Shown: in pieces, positions 20,910 to 29,866 of the stretch
Numbering within the stretch: position 1 is the stretch's first letter
Layout: each line of letters opens with the position of its first letter
From: Deltaproteobacteria bacterium
GTDB taxonomy: Bacteria; Myxococcota_A; Polyangia; Haliangiales; JADYYK01
Assembly (NCBI GenBank): GCA_020853705.1
Contig: JADYYK010000096.1
Location: forward strand, 1-47,478
Reading direction: 5' to 3'
DNA: 47,478 nt
Position numbers and translations under genes: made by a program
Notes under the pieces: generated by a model
Told to the model about the DNA's origin: nothing
What the model saw: only the letters and a program-made list of their open reading frames with translations
Database searches by the model: none

Positions 20910-21667
20910 TCAGGCCTTGAGGCGGTAGCCCGACTTCAGGAGCCAGCGCACCACCAGCAGGCACAGCACCATGAAGGCGCAGGTCATGCTGACGCTGACG
21001 CGGACCGAGACGTCCGAGGTCCCGTAGAAGGCCCAGCGGAAGCCGTTGATGAGGTAGACCACGGGGTTGAACAGGGTCACCTTGCGCCACAACGGGGGCA
21101 GCATCTTGATCGAGTAGAAGCTGCCGCCGAGGAACGTCAGCGGCGTGATGACCAGCATGGGCACGAGCTGCAGCTTCTGGAAGCTGTCGGCCCACAGGCC
21201 GATGATGAAGCCGAACAGGCTGAAGGTGACCGCGGTCAGCACCAGGAAGCCGACCATCCACACCGGGTGCGCGATCTCATAGGGCACGAAGACGCGCGCG
21301 GTGATGAGGATGATGGTGCCGAGGATGATCGACTTGGAAGCCGCGGCGCCGACATAGCCGATGACGATCTCGACGTACGAGATGGGCGCCGACAGGACCT
21401 CGAAGATCGTCCCGGTGAACTTCGGCATGTAGATCCCGAACGAGGCGTTGGAGATGCTCTCGGTCAAGAGCGACAGCATGGTCAGGCCCGGGATGATGAA
21501 GGCGGCGTAGGACACGCCCTCGACCTCGGTCATGCGCGAGCCGATGGCCGAGCCGAACACGATGAAGTACAGCGAGGTCGAGATCACCGGCGCCGCGATG
21601 CTCTGCATCAGGGTGCGCCAGGTGCGGTGCATCTCGAACAGGTAGATCGCGCGGATGGCGTGGCGGT

Positions 21668-21671
<4 letters not shown>
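20910..21671 (-). CDS. ABC-2 type transporter permease
   Basis: 253 residues from the GTG at 21669-21671, which overlaps the ATPase stop (GTGA). Six membrane helices are visible, with the ABC-2 signature region containing [20 protein letters not shown] before the last helices. It is similar to NodJ/YadH-type exporters of drugs, lipids or polysaccharide. It pairs with the ATPase gene directly upstream. The substrate is unknown. Confidence 0.9.
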
Positions 21672-22603
<932 letters not shown>

Positions 22604-22672
22604 GCCGGAGGCGTGACTGTACGAAAGTTCAGTGGCCCCGGCAAGGACAGCAACGAGCGCGGCGCGAGGGCG

Positions 22673-24037
22673 TCAGTCGTACGTGATGCCGCCCATGTCG
22701 ACCGGGTTACTCGGCGAGGTGGCCATGACGGAGTCGCCGTCGGTGATGGTCCAGCCGCCGCGAAAGTAGGCCAGCCCGTAGCTACCCAGCGGCACGCCGT
22801 CGATGCGCCAGGTGCCGTCGGCCTTGGTGGTGGCCTTCTTCGGGCTCTGGCCATCGCAGGGGTTGCCGCGGAACGACATGCGCGGGCTCGAGCACAGGAT
22901 GACCTTGACGCCCTTGGCCGGCTTGCCGCCCGCGGTGACGTGGCCGGTCACGCTGGTGGTCAGCTTGCCCTTGCCGGGCGGCGGCAGCTTGGCGGGCCCG
23001 TTGCCCAGGATCATCATGTCGAAAGTGCCGGCGCCGAGCTCGGCCAGCGACGACGTCGGCCACGAGGTCACGCCGCCGGCATCGACGACCGCGAAGCCGC
23101 CGCCCAGGATCCAGACCCGGCCGCGCCCGTCGGGGACGATGCGATTGATGTAGTCGAGGCCGAAGAAGCCGGCGCGCAGGCTGCGCACGCTGCCGTCGGG
23201 CTTGATCTCCTCGGCGGTGTCCTCGTCGGCCAGCCACAGCGTGCCGTCACTGGCCTGCGTCACGCTGCGCGGGCTGCCGTGCGTGCCGTCGTCGTAGCCG
23301 GTGCGCGTGACCTCCTTGCTGGTGATGCGATAGACGCCGCCCGAGGTCGCCAGCAGGACGGCGCCCGGCACCTTGCCGAGCGCGCCCAGGCTCTCGTTCT
23401 GGCGGGTGTCGTCACACTCGCCGAAGCGCTGCCAGCCGGCGGCGCCGCGCACGAACACGCCGACCGGGCTGACCACCCAGACGCGCCCGTCGTCATCGAC
23501 CACCAGGTCGGCCAGGCTGGTGTCCTTGGAGCCGACGACCTCCTTGTCCTCCTTGCTCCAGGCGGCGCCGTCGTAGTGTCTGACCGCGTCGTACTCGGCC
23601 ACCCACAGGGTGTGGTCGGGCGCGACCGCGGCGGCGGCCACCAGCCCGAGGTCGCTCTCGCCGGCGACCTGGTCGACCTTGCCGTCATGCAGGTGATCGA
23701 CGCCGTTGCGGCCGACGATCCACAGGGCGTCGCCATCGGGGACGAGGAGGCCGCTCTTGCTCGGGCGCGGCGGCGCGAAGCCGCTGTCGCCCAGCGCGAC
23801 CAGCCCGAGGCCGGCGGCGGCGAACAGCGCGACATCGGGCTGGGCAGCAGCGGTGGCCGGCACGGGCGGAATCGACGACGGCGCCGGGGGCGCGGGCGCG
23901 GGCAGCGCGGGGTTCTGCGCGCACACGCTGGTGGTGGCGTGGCCCTTCGTGACCAGCGGTCGCTTCTTCGGGCGGTCACAGGCGGCGGCGGCGACGACGA
24001 TGGCGGCGGCGACGAGGAGTGAGCTGCGTTGCGACAT
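22673..24037 (-). CDS. Lipoprotein with beta-propeller-like repeats and a carboxypeptidase-regulatory-like domain
   Basis: 454 residues from the ATG at 24035-24037, starting with a signal peptide and a lipobox ending in AAAAC. Repeats with [30 protein letters not shown] and VWILGGG form propeller blades like those of two-component regulator propellers (about 95-340). A CarboxypepD_reg-like beta sandwich follows ([18 protein letters not shown]). It is probably a periplasmic or surface sensor or binding protein; the function is inferred from fold only. A longer frame with 19 extra residues lacks a ribosome binding site. Confidence 0.75.
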   Translation of the reverse strand: MSQRSSLLVAAAIVVAAAACDRPKKRPLVTKGHATTSVCAQNPALPAPAPPAPSSIPPVPATAAAQPDVALFAAAGLGLVALGDSGFAPPRPSKSGLLVPDGDALWIVGRNGVDHLHDGKVDQVAGESDLGLVAAAAVAPDHTLWVAEYDAVRHYDGAAWSKEDKEVVGSKDTSLADLVVDDDGRVWVVSPVGVFVRGAAGWQRFGECDDTRQNESLGALGKVPGAVLLATSGGVYRITSKEVTRTGYDDGTHGSPRSVTQASDGTLWLADEDTAEEIKPDGSVRSLRAGFFGLDYINRIVPDGRGRVWILGGGFAVVDAGGVTSWPTSSLAELGAGTFDMMILGNGPAKLPPPGKGKLTTSVTGHVTAGGKPAKGVKVILCSSPRMSFRGNPCDGQSPKKATTKADGTWRIDGVPLGSYGLAYFRGGWTITDGDSVMATSPSNPVDMGGITYD

Positions 24038-24139
24038 GGCGAAGCGATACGCCAGCCGGGGTGCAACGTTCCCGCCAGTTGGTGGGCGTGACACGCCACC
24101 GCGGGCCGGACATGGGCTGGCGGTCGCGGAGGGGGTGGC

Positions 24140-24436
24140 TCAGGGCGAGCACAGCTTGATGCCGGTCAGACGCTTGTCGCCGTAGCGGGCCTCGGCCTCC
24201 ACGCAGGTGCCGCTGGGGCAGTTGGCGTCCTTGCTACAGGTCTGGGTGCAGCGGCCGTCCATGCAATAGCGGCCGTCGCACTCGTTGTTGCCGGTGCAGG
24301 AAGCGCCCCAGCCCTTGCGCTTGTGGGGGCGATCCATGTCCTCCTCGGTGTCCTTCTTGAGCCAGATGAAGAAGGGGATGGCGACCGCGAGGAAGACCGC
24401 GAAGATGATGGCGTTGCGCTTGGTGTCCTTGGTCAT
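24140..24436 (-). CDS. Small membrane-anchored Cys-rich protein
   Basis: 98 residues: one N-terminal helix at about 8-26 (AIIFAVFLAVAIPFFIWLKK), then an acidic linker and a domain with eight or so cysteines (C-x5-C-x4-C-x4-C-x3-C and C-x5-C, ending KLCSP). The spacing resembles the disulfide-rich modules common in myxobacterial surface proteins. The Cys domain is probably extracytoplasmic. Function unknown. Confidence 0.7.
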   Translation of the reverse strand: MTKDTKRNAIIFAVFLAVAIPFFIWLKKDTEEDMDRPHKRKGWGASCTGNNECDGRYCMDGRCTQTCSKDANCPSGTCVEAEARYGDKRLTGIKLCSP

Positions 24437-24480
24437 CGCCGCCGATCTTCGAGGCGGCCTGGCCCGCGGTCAAGCGCGGC

Positions 24481-25908
24481 TCAGGCTGGCGGGGCGCTGG
24501 CGGCGGCGCTGGCGGTGGCGGGTGCGGGGCGACCGAGCTCGTGGCGCAGGGCGGTCTCCAGCGTGGGGTGGTGGAACTCGAAGCCGGCCGCGAGCAGGCG
24601 GGCGGGCAGCACGCGGGCGCCGCCCAGCAGCAGCGCCTTGCCCATCTCGCCGAACATGGCCTTGACCATGAAGCCGGGTAGCGGGGCGATGGTGGGGCGG
24701 CGCAGCACCGCGCCGAGCACCTTGGTGAAGGCGCGGTTGGTGACCGGGCTCGGCGCCACCGCGTTGACCGGGCCGCTGAGCGAGCCGTCGAACAGCGCCT
24801 GGTGATAGGCGCCGATGAGGTCGTCGAGCGAGATCCAGCTCATGGCCTGCTTGCCGCTGCCGACCTTGCCGCCGAAGCCCAGCTTGAACGGCGTCAGCAT
24901 CTTCCTGAGCGCGCCGCCGCCGGCGGTCAGGACGACGCCGACGCGCATCATCACGGTGCGGATGCCGGCCGCGCTGGCAGGGGCAGTCGCGGCCTCCCAC
25001 TGCTTGCACACGTCGGCCAGGAAGTCGTCACCGGGGGCTGCGGTTTCGTCGAGGATTTCGGCGTCGTCGTGGTCGCCGTAGTAGCCGACGGCCGAGGTGC
25101 TGATGAAGACGCGCGGCGGGCGCTTCAGCTTGGCGATGGTGGCGGCGATGAGCTGGGTGCCCTTGACGCGGCTGTCCAGGATGGCGGCCTTCTGCGCGGC
25201 GTTCCAGCGCCGGCCCGCGATGTTCTCGCCGGCCAGGTGGATGACGGCGTCGATGCCCTCGAGGGCGGCGGCGTCGATGTCGCCCGTCGCGGGATCCCAG
25301 AATATGCTGCTTTCATCCGGTTTGTCCGGCTTCTTGCGGGTCAAGATCTTGACGAAGTGTCCACCTCCGGTGAGGAAGGGGACCAGGGCCGAGCCGACCA
25401 GGCCGCTGGCGCCGGTGATGGCGATGGTCAGCTTGCCGGCGCCGGCGAACTTGTGATGACGCGAGAGATCGATGGCTGTCATGGCATGCCTGAATGCGAA
25501 GGCCCGCTCGAGCTTCGCGCGAATGGGTGAACCTGCCAGCGCCTGCCCGAGCGGTCCCAGCGGCAGCGCATAGTCGATGTGATCCTCGAGCACGGCGGCG
25601 CCGGGGCCGTCGGGGGTGACGCGGTGGCGATGCACCCAGCGGCTGAAGGGGCCCGCGACCTGCTCGTCGGTGAACTCGCGCCCGGCGACATAACCGCTGT
25701 GGCGCGCGACCCAGCGCGCGCTGAACGGCCCGACGCCGACCCGCGCGGTCATCATGTCGCCGTCACGGATGCCGGTGCCGCCGCTGACGACCTCGAAGCG
25801 CTCCCAGCGCGGGGTCAGGCGCTGAAACGCGCCCGGCCGTTCGTGCCAGGCGAAGACCTCGGCGGCGGGGATGGGGAGGTGCAAGCGCTGGGTGAACTGC
25901 GTCGTCAT
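24481..25908 (-). CDS. Fused SRPBCC domain and TIGR01777 sugar-epimerase-like SDR
   Basis: 475 residues. Residues about 1-150 are a START/SRPBCC ligand-binding domain (FTQRLHLPIPAAEVFAWHER). From about 160 an extended SDR of the SDR39U1/YfcH type follows, with TGASGLVG at 165-172 for NAD(P) and the family motif STSAVGYYGD. A DUF1731 C-terminus is present (PGFMVKAMFGEMGKALLLGG). The usual TIGR01777 protein is about 300 residues; fusions with SRPBCC occur in actinobacteria and myxobacteria. The substrate is unknown. Confidence 0.88.
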   Translation of the reverse strand: MTTQFTQRLHLPIPAAEVFAWHERPGAFQRLTPRWERFEVVSGGTGIRDGDMMTARVGVGPFSARWVARHSGYVAGREFTDEQVAGPFSRWVHRHRVTPDGPGAAVLEDHIDYALPLGPLGQALAGSPIRAKLERAFAFRHAMTAIDLSRHHKFAGAGKLTIAITGASGLVGSALVPFLTGGGHFVKILTRKKPDKPDESSIFWDPATGDIDAAALEGIDAVIHLAGENIAGRRWNAAQKAAILDSRVKGTQLIAATIAKLKRPPRVFISTSAVGYYGDHDDAEILDETAAPGDDFLADVCKQWEAATAPASAAGIRTVMMRVGVVLTAGGGALRKMLTPFKLGFGGKVGSGKQAMSWISLDDLIGAYHQALFDGSLSGPVNAVAPSPVTNRAFTKVLGAVLRRPTIAPLPGFMVKAMFGEMGKALLLGGARVLPARLLAAGFEFHHPTLETALRHELGRPAPATASAAASAPPA

Positions 25909-26002
25909 GTGCCTTGTGATGCTTGGGGGTTGGAGATGGATTCGTTCAAATCGTTCACGACGAGAGAGGCAAGGTCAAGGGCTGTTTTCCCGTAGCAGAT
26001 CC

Positions 26003-27688
26003 ATGCGTTTGGCGATGGTCCTGGCGATGGTGGTGGTCGCGGCTGGCTGTGGTGGAGGCGGCGGGGGGGATGACGTGGAGGCCGACGCGGCGGTCGACGC
26101 CGGCGCTGGCGGCGATGCTGGTGGTGGTGCGGACGCAGGTGGTGGTGGCGATGGCAGCGTCATGATGGCGGACGCGGCGTCGCCCGACGCGGCGCCGGAT
26201 CCGTGTCGCCTGAGCTATCGCGGCGCTGGCGGCGCGCCGGTGCGCACGCTGGGGCCGGTGATGGCGGCATGTCCCGACCTGGCTGCGGCGACCGAGTGGC
26301 AGCGCCCCGACGGCACCCGGGTGCCGTACCCGAGCTGGACGGTGACCGAGCGCGCGCGCCTCGACGAGCTGTACCAGGCGCTGCTCGACGACCGCGCGCT
26401 GCCGCTGACCTGCCCCGACCCGACCACGCAGCGCGCCACCGGGGTGCCGGCGACGCGGGCGTCGGCGCTGTATTTCTCGGCCACGCAGGGCTTCGACCTC
26501 TACGCCGCGCAGGTCGCGGGCGCGCTGCAGGTCGAGCTCGGCGGCCTGGTGCCGTGGTCGCTGCACGACCTGGCACCCAGCGAGCGGCGCTGGCTGCTGG
26601 CCTCGGACAGCCTGCTCTCGATCGTGGTGCCCAGCCAGGCCACCGAGGTGCCGGCGTACGCGGCGCCCGGGGTCGGCTTCCAGTCACCGGCGCGACGCAG
26701 CAACGCGCCGAGCTACCTGTGCGATCCGCGCGATGGTCGCCGGGTGGCGCTGGGGCCGGGTAACCTGGCTGGTCGCTCGCTGCTGGGCGCCAGCGCGGCC
26801 GAGACGCTGCGCAACCTGACCTGGTGGGTGGCCAGCAACGTCTACCACGGCGCCGGCGCGACCGACGCGGTGCTGCCGGCCTACGGCTATTCGCTGCGCG
26901 AGCGGCTGCGCCCGTGGCCGGGCAGCGCGACGGGCAGCGGGGTCAACGCGGTGTTCGGCTGCCAGTCGGCGGCGCACATCCTGTCCGACCTCGGGCGCAG
27001 CGTGAACCTGCCGCTGCTGCTGGTGGGGACGATGGATCTCGACCGCCGCAGCGGCCACTACCTGAACCGCACCCACGCCGGGCTGGCCTACGACTTCGGC
27101 CACGCCACGCCGCTGTACCTGCAGCACGTCGACGACCTGTATGCGCTGCAGGATCGCGCCTGGGTGGCGCCCGCCGGCGCCGGGCTGTTCGGCACCCGCG
27201 CCACCGAGCAGGCCGCGCTGGTGGCGGCCAAGTGGCAGACCCGCGCGCAGCTCGAGGCCTCGGGCTTCACGGTGGCGCCCGACCTCGGCCCGGTGCTGCC
27301 GGGTGTCGGCGTGGGGGTGAACGGGCGCGGGATCTACGAGACCTACGCCGACTATGGCGCCTACCTGGGGGCCTGGCGCGACGGCCGCTCCGACGCGGTG
27401 GCGCTGGGCTTCAGCTCGTACGCAATGGGCTACTGGGCCGAGGCCCAGTACCAGCTGTGCGGCGCCCACCTGCTGCGCGAGTACTGCGGGCCGAGCGACT
27501 TCGCGACCCGCCTCGACGTGGTCTTCTATGGCGGCGCCCTGGCGGCCGACCGGCCGATTGTGCGCACCGCAGCCGATTATGCCGCCCGGTCGCAGGCCTG
27601 CCTGGCCCCCGTGGGCGGCTGCGCAGGGCTGGCTGGCTATGAAGCCAGCTGGCGGACCACGGTGTTCGGGAGCGCGGCCGGCAACTGA
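26003..27688 (+). CDS. Large lipoprotein with possible transglutaminase-like core
   Basis: 561 residues from the ATG at 26003. The lipobox VVAAGC is followed by a long Gly/Asp/Ala linker to about residue 65. In the C-terminal half, C320 starts a helix (GCQSAAHILSDLG) followed by a strand LPLLLVGTMDLD, then H358 and D364 (THAGLAYDFGHA). This C-helix-strand-H-D order is that of papain-fold transglutaminase-like proteins, so a cysteine peptidase or transamidase-like activity is possible (inference, modest). It is not otherwise recognised. It ends just before the ssrA promoter. Confidence 0.65.
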   Translation: MRLAMVLAMVVVAAGCGGGGGGDDVEADAAVDAGAGGDAGGGADAGGGGDGSVMMADAASPDAAPDPCRLSYRGAGGAPVRTLGPVMAACPDLAAATEWQRPDGTRVPYPSWTVTERARLDELYQALLDDRALPLTCPDPTTQRATGVPATRASALYFSATQGFDLYAAQVAGALQVELGGLVPWSLHDLAPSERRWLLASDSLLSIVVPSQATEVPAYAAPGVGFQSPARRSNAPSYLCDPRDGRRVALGPGNLAGRSLLGASAAETLRNLTWWVASNVYHGAGATDAVLPAYGYSLRERLRPWPGSATGSGVNAVFGCQSAAHILSDLGRSVNLPLLLVGTMDLDRRSGHYLNRTHAGLAYDFGHATPLYLQHVDDLYALQDRAWVAPAGAGLFGTRATEQAALVAAKWQTRAQLEASGFTVAPDLGPVLPGVGVGVNGRGIYETYADYGAYLGAWRDGRSDAVALGFSSYAMGYWAEAQYQLCGAHLLREYCGPSDFATRLDVVFYGGALAADRPIVRTAADYAARSQACLAPVGGCAGLAGYEASWRTTVFGSAAGN

Positions 27689-27695
27689 CCCAGGG

Positions 27696-27724
27696 TTGAC
27701 GACCCCCCGGGGGGCGACTACCTT
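27696..27724 (+). promoter_or_regulatory. ssrA promoter
   Basis: TTGACG (27696-27701) and TACCTT (27719-27724) are 17 bases apart. Transcription would begin near 27731, about 19 bases before the mature tmRNA 5' end, leaving a leader for RNase P to remove. A GC-rich CCCCCCGGGGGG palindrome lies in the spacer. Confidence 0.65.
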
Positions 27725-27749
27725 CTGGATCACGGTTTCAAGGAGAACC

Positions 27750-28105
27750 GGGGGCGACATGGTTTCGACGGACTGAGCAGAGCAGGAGGTTGCGTGTCGT
27801 GGCGCCCGAGGCCACGTAAAAACGGGCAAGCAACAAACGCGAACGATAACGCGTACGCTCTCGCCGCTTAACACCGGATGAAGAGCCGGGTCCGCGACTC
27901 TCCGCCTGGGGGTCAAAGGAACCGTCATCAATCAGGCTAGCAACCGAGGAACGTCTGTCGCCCCGGGAGCGAAATGCAGGACGGGCTAGGGTCCGGGAAG
28001 CCTGTTGGCGGGCGTCCTTAGACCCCAAATAAACCACCAACTACACACGTAGATCTTCCTACCGAGCCAGCCCGGACGCGGGTTCGATTCCCGCCGCCTC
28101 CACCA
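27750..28105 (+). ncRNA. ssrA: tmRNA (transfer-messenger RNA)
   Basis: 356 bases. The 5' end GGGGGCGACATGGTTTCGAC is the hallmark tmRNA start and pairs with CGCCTCC before ACCA at the 3' end, giving a seven-pair acceptor stem with one G-U. The T arm is GGGTTCGATTCCC. The tag frame at 27839-27871 reads ANDNAYALAA then TAA. If the resume codon were the GCA six bases earlier, the tag would gain ATN. tmRNA rescues ribosomes on broken mRNAs and marks the product for ClpXP. The last 25 bases before the terminal A are duplicated at 40521-40545, and an island sits directly behind the gene. Confidence 0.97.
28080..28104 (+). repeat. attL-like copy of the ssrA 3' end
   Basis: 25 bases covering the T arm and acceptor strand of ssrA, identical to 40521-40545. 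The next base is A here, completing CCA, and G at the right copy. The flanking base before the repeat also differs (C versus T), so the identity is exactly 25 bp. Confidence 0.9.
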
Positions 28106-28147
28106 GTTTTAATAGTACTTACATCAGCTTAGCCATCGCGCGTCTCT

Positions 28148-28169
28148 CCGTGGCCGTCAGGTGGCCGTG
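28148..28169 (+). repeat. 22-bp direct repeat near left island end
   Basis: A 22-bp sequence containing GGCCGT twice, identical to 40371-40392 in the same orientation. It lies 42 bases inside the left att copy. It could be an arm-type site of the missing integrase or a remnant of a duplicated end. Confidence 0.75.
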
Positions 28170-28190
28170 GCCTGGAGCAACCCGCTCCGG

Positions 28191-28973
28191 TCATGGGAGT
28201 TGCCAGCCGTTCCCGAGGAGGATGTAGCAGCAGCATGTGAGCGGTTCCGGAGTCGACAGCGTTGCGAGGGTGGCGGCAACCATGTCGGAGTACCGGGCGC
28301 GCGCGGCGCTGTCCGACACCGCGCAGGCGGTCTCGAGCAGGATGGATGCGTCCTCACCCTTCTGCAGTGCAGCCACCGTGAGCTCGTCGAGCAAGGCCCT
28401 CGCATCGGCCTCGAGGCGGTCGGTCCGCCCCCGGAGCAAGCGTAGCAGCCAAGGATCGGCGTCCAGCAGGTCACTTGCGGTAATCCGCTGTTCTCGCAAC
28501 TTCGCCCTCGCCAGTCTTGGCAAGCCTATCTGGTAGGTCCTGGTGGAGGACTGCTTGAGCTCGTGCCAGGAGACCTCATCGACTTCGGGCGGGTCCCAGA
28601 TCATGGACGCAAACCATTCAAGGTTGCCGAAGCGCGCCTGCGAAGGAGTGATAACCCCGCTCGGCGCGACATGGCGGAGGGCAGCTATCCAGGCTCGGTC
28701 CCACCATGGCAGCCCGCTCACCTCCTCGGGGAGGCGCCAGGTGCGGGCCAAAGACACCAAACGGTTGATGTCGAATGCAGCCAATGCCTCGACTCGCTCC
28801 GGAACGTGGCTGAGGAACGGATCAATCGCGTCGTGGCCCCTATCCAGCTCGCTGGAGCTGAGAGCACGTATCGTGAAATCGACCAAGCCAGGCTCGCCAG
28901 CTGCGGTTGCCAAGTACTGCCAATCGCCGTCCATCCTCCGGCGCATGATAGCGCGCAGCGCGTCGGGCGTCAT
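28191..28973 (-). CDS. Candidate immunity protein of the Tc/RHS payload
   Basis: 260 residues from the ATG at 28971-28973. That start codon overlaps the toxin stop (ATGA), so the two are translationally coupled. There is no signal peptide or membrane helix. The protein is helical and Trp-rich (WWDRAWIAALRH, LEWFASMIWDPPEVDEVSWH), followed by two helix-rich segments at about 160-230, ending with CCC near 248. I recognise no family. A lone small gene overlapping the end of an RHS-type toxin is the classic position of a cognate immunity protein, and that is the only basis for the call. A secretion accessory is the alternative. Confidence 0.6.
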   Translation of the reverse strand: MTPDALRAIMRRRMDGDWQYLATAAGEPGLVDFTIRALSSSELDRGHDAIDPFLSHVPERVEALAAFDINRLVSLARTWRLPEEVSGLPWWDRAWIAALRHVAPSGVITPSQARFGNLEWFASMIWDPPEVDEVSWHELKQSSTRTYQIGLPRLARAKLREQRITASDLLDADPWLLRLLRGRTDRLEADARALLDELTVAALQKGEDASILLETACAVSDSAARARYSDMVAATLATLSTPEPLTCCCYILLGNGWQLP

Positions 28974-29866
28974 GGCCACCCGATGTTGGCGCTGATCCAC
29001 TTCTTGCCGCCCTGAGTGCCCTGGCTCCAGCCCGTGATCGTGCCGCCCAGCTCCGATACTGCGTTGGTCACCGACTTGCCAAGCAGGGTCTGCCCCGGCG
29101 CAACGCCAGCCTCCAACTCCGCCAACGTCCGCGGATTCACGATGTTCGGTAGCCTGATGAACGATGGCCGCGCGAACCCGGTGCTCTTGAGTGTATCCGC
29201 AAGCATCGCACCTCCACTTCCGCTCGGCTGATTTCCCCGGTAGAGGTCGGTGACATCCACGCCACCACCACTCGCCTTGACGCCAACGGCGGCTCTCGGA
29301 TCTCCAGGCCAGCGAGCCTGAAATTCCTCCGTTCCCGCCCCGGCCCCCCTGATCGTGGGACTCGAGGTGGGGCGCCCGAGGGCCTTCTGTGGTGTCTGCG
29401 CAGCCGGTGTCTCGACCGCCGCGGGGCGGGGCCGGGTGAGCAGGGCGCCGCCTTCCGACATCAGCCCCCCGGCCAGCCCAATCGCGCCTCCGAGCGCCGC
29501 GCCAGTCTTCCAGCCTGACCATGCGCGGTTTGCGTAGGTCTCCGGTGAGCTGAGGCTCCTGTTCATGAGGTCCTGAGTTGCCTGGGAGCCGACCGACTGC
29601 AAGGACATCGCGGCGCCACCACCGAGGGCACCAGCGGTCACCGCCCCTCCGATCCGGCCCGCGACTGGGCCGGCGACTTTGGAGATGATGGCGGCGCCGG
29701 CCGACTGGCCGAGCTTGCCGATCGCCCCACCGACGCCCATCGAGATGCCGAACGTGGCTGTGTTGAGGGCCAGCTCGAGGTCGGACGGAGCTTCCTTGCC
29801 CTCCTCGCCTTCGGACATCATGATGCCGCCGCCGGCGATGAAGATGACGACGAGCCATGCGAGCCG
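28970..29866 (-). other. Hypervariable toxin payload region of the TcB-TcC fusion
   Basis: This codes for residues 2054-2351, after the conserved RHS core end. A first hydrophobic segment (AWLVVIFIAGGGI) and Gly/Ala-rich helices (about +40 to +90 and +115 to +135) could be membrane-active. A linker rich in Pro/Thr follows, then a compact C-terminal domain of about 115 residues with FIRLPNIVNPRTLAELEAGV and a Lys/Trp-containing end. No toxin family is recognised. Confidence 0.65.
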
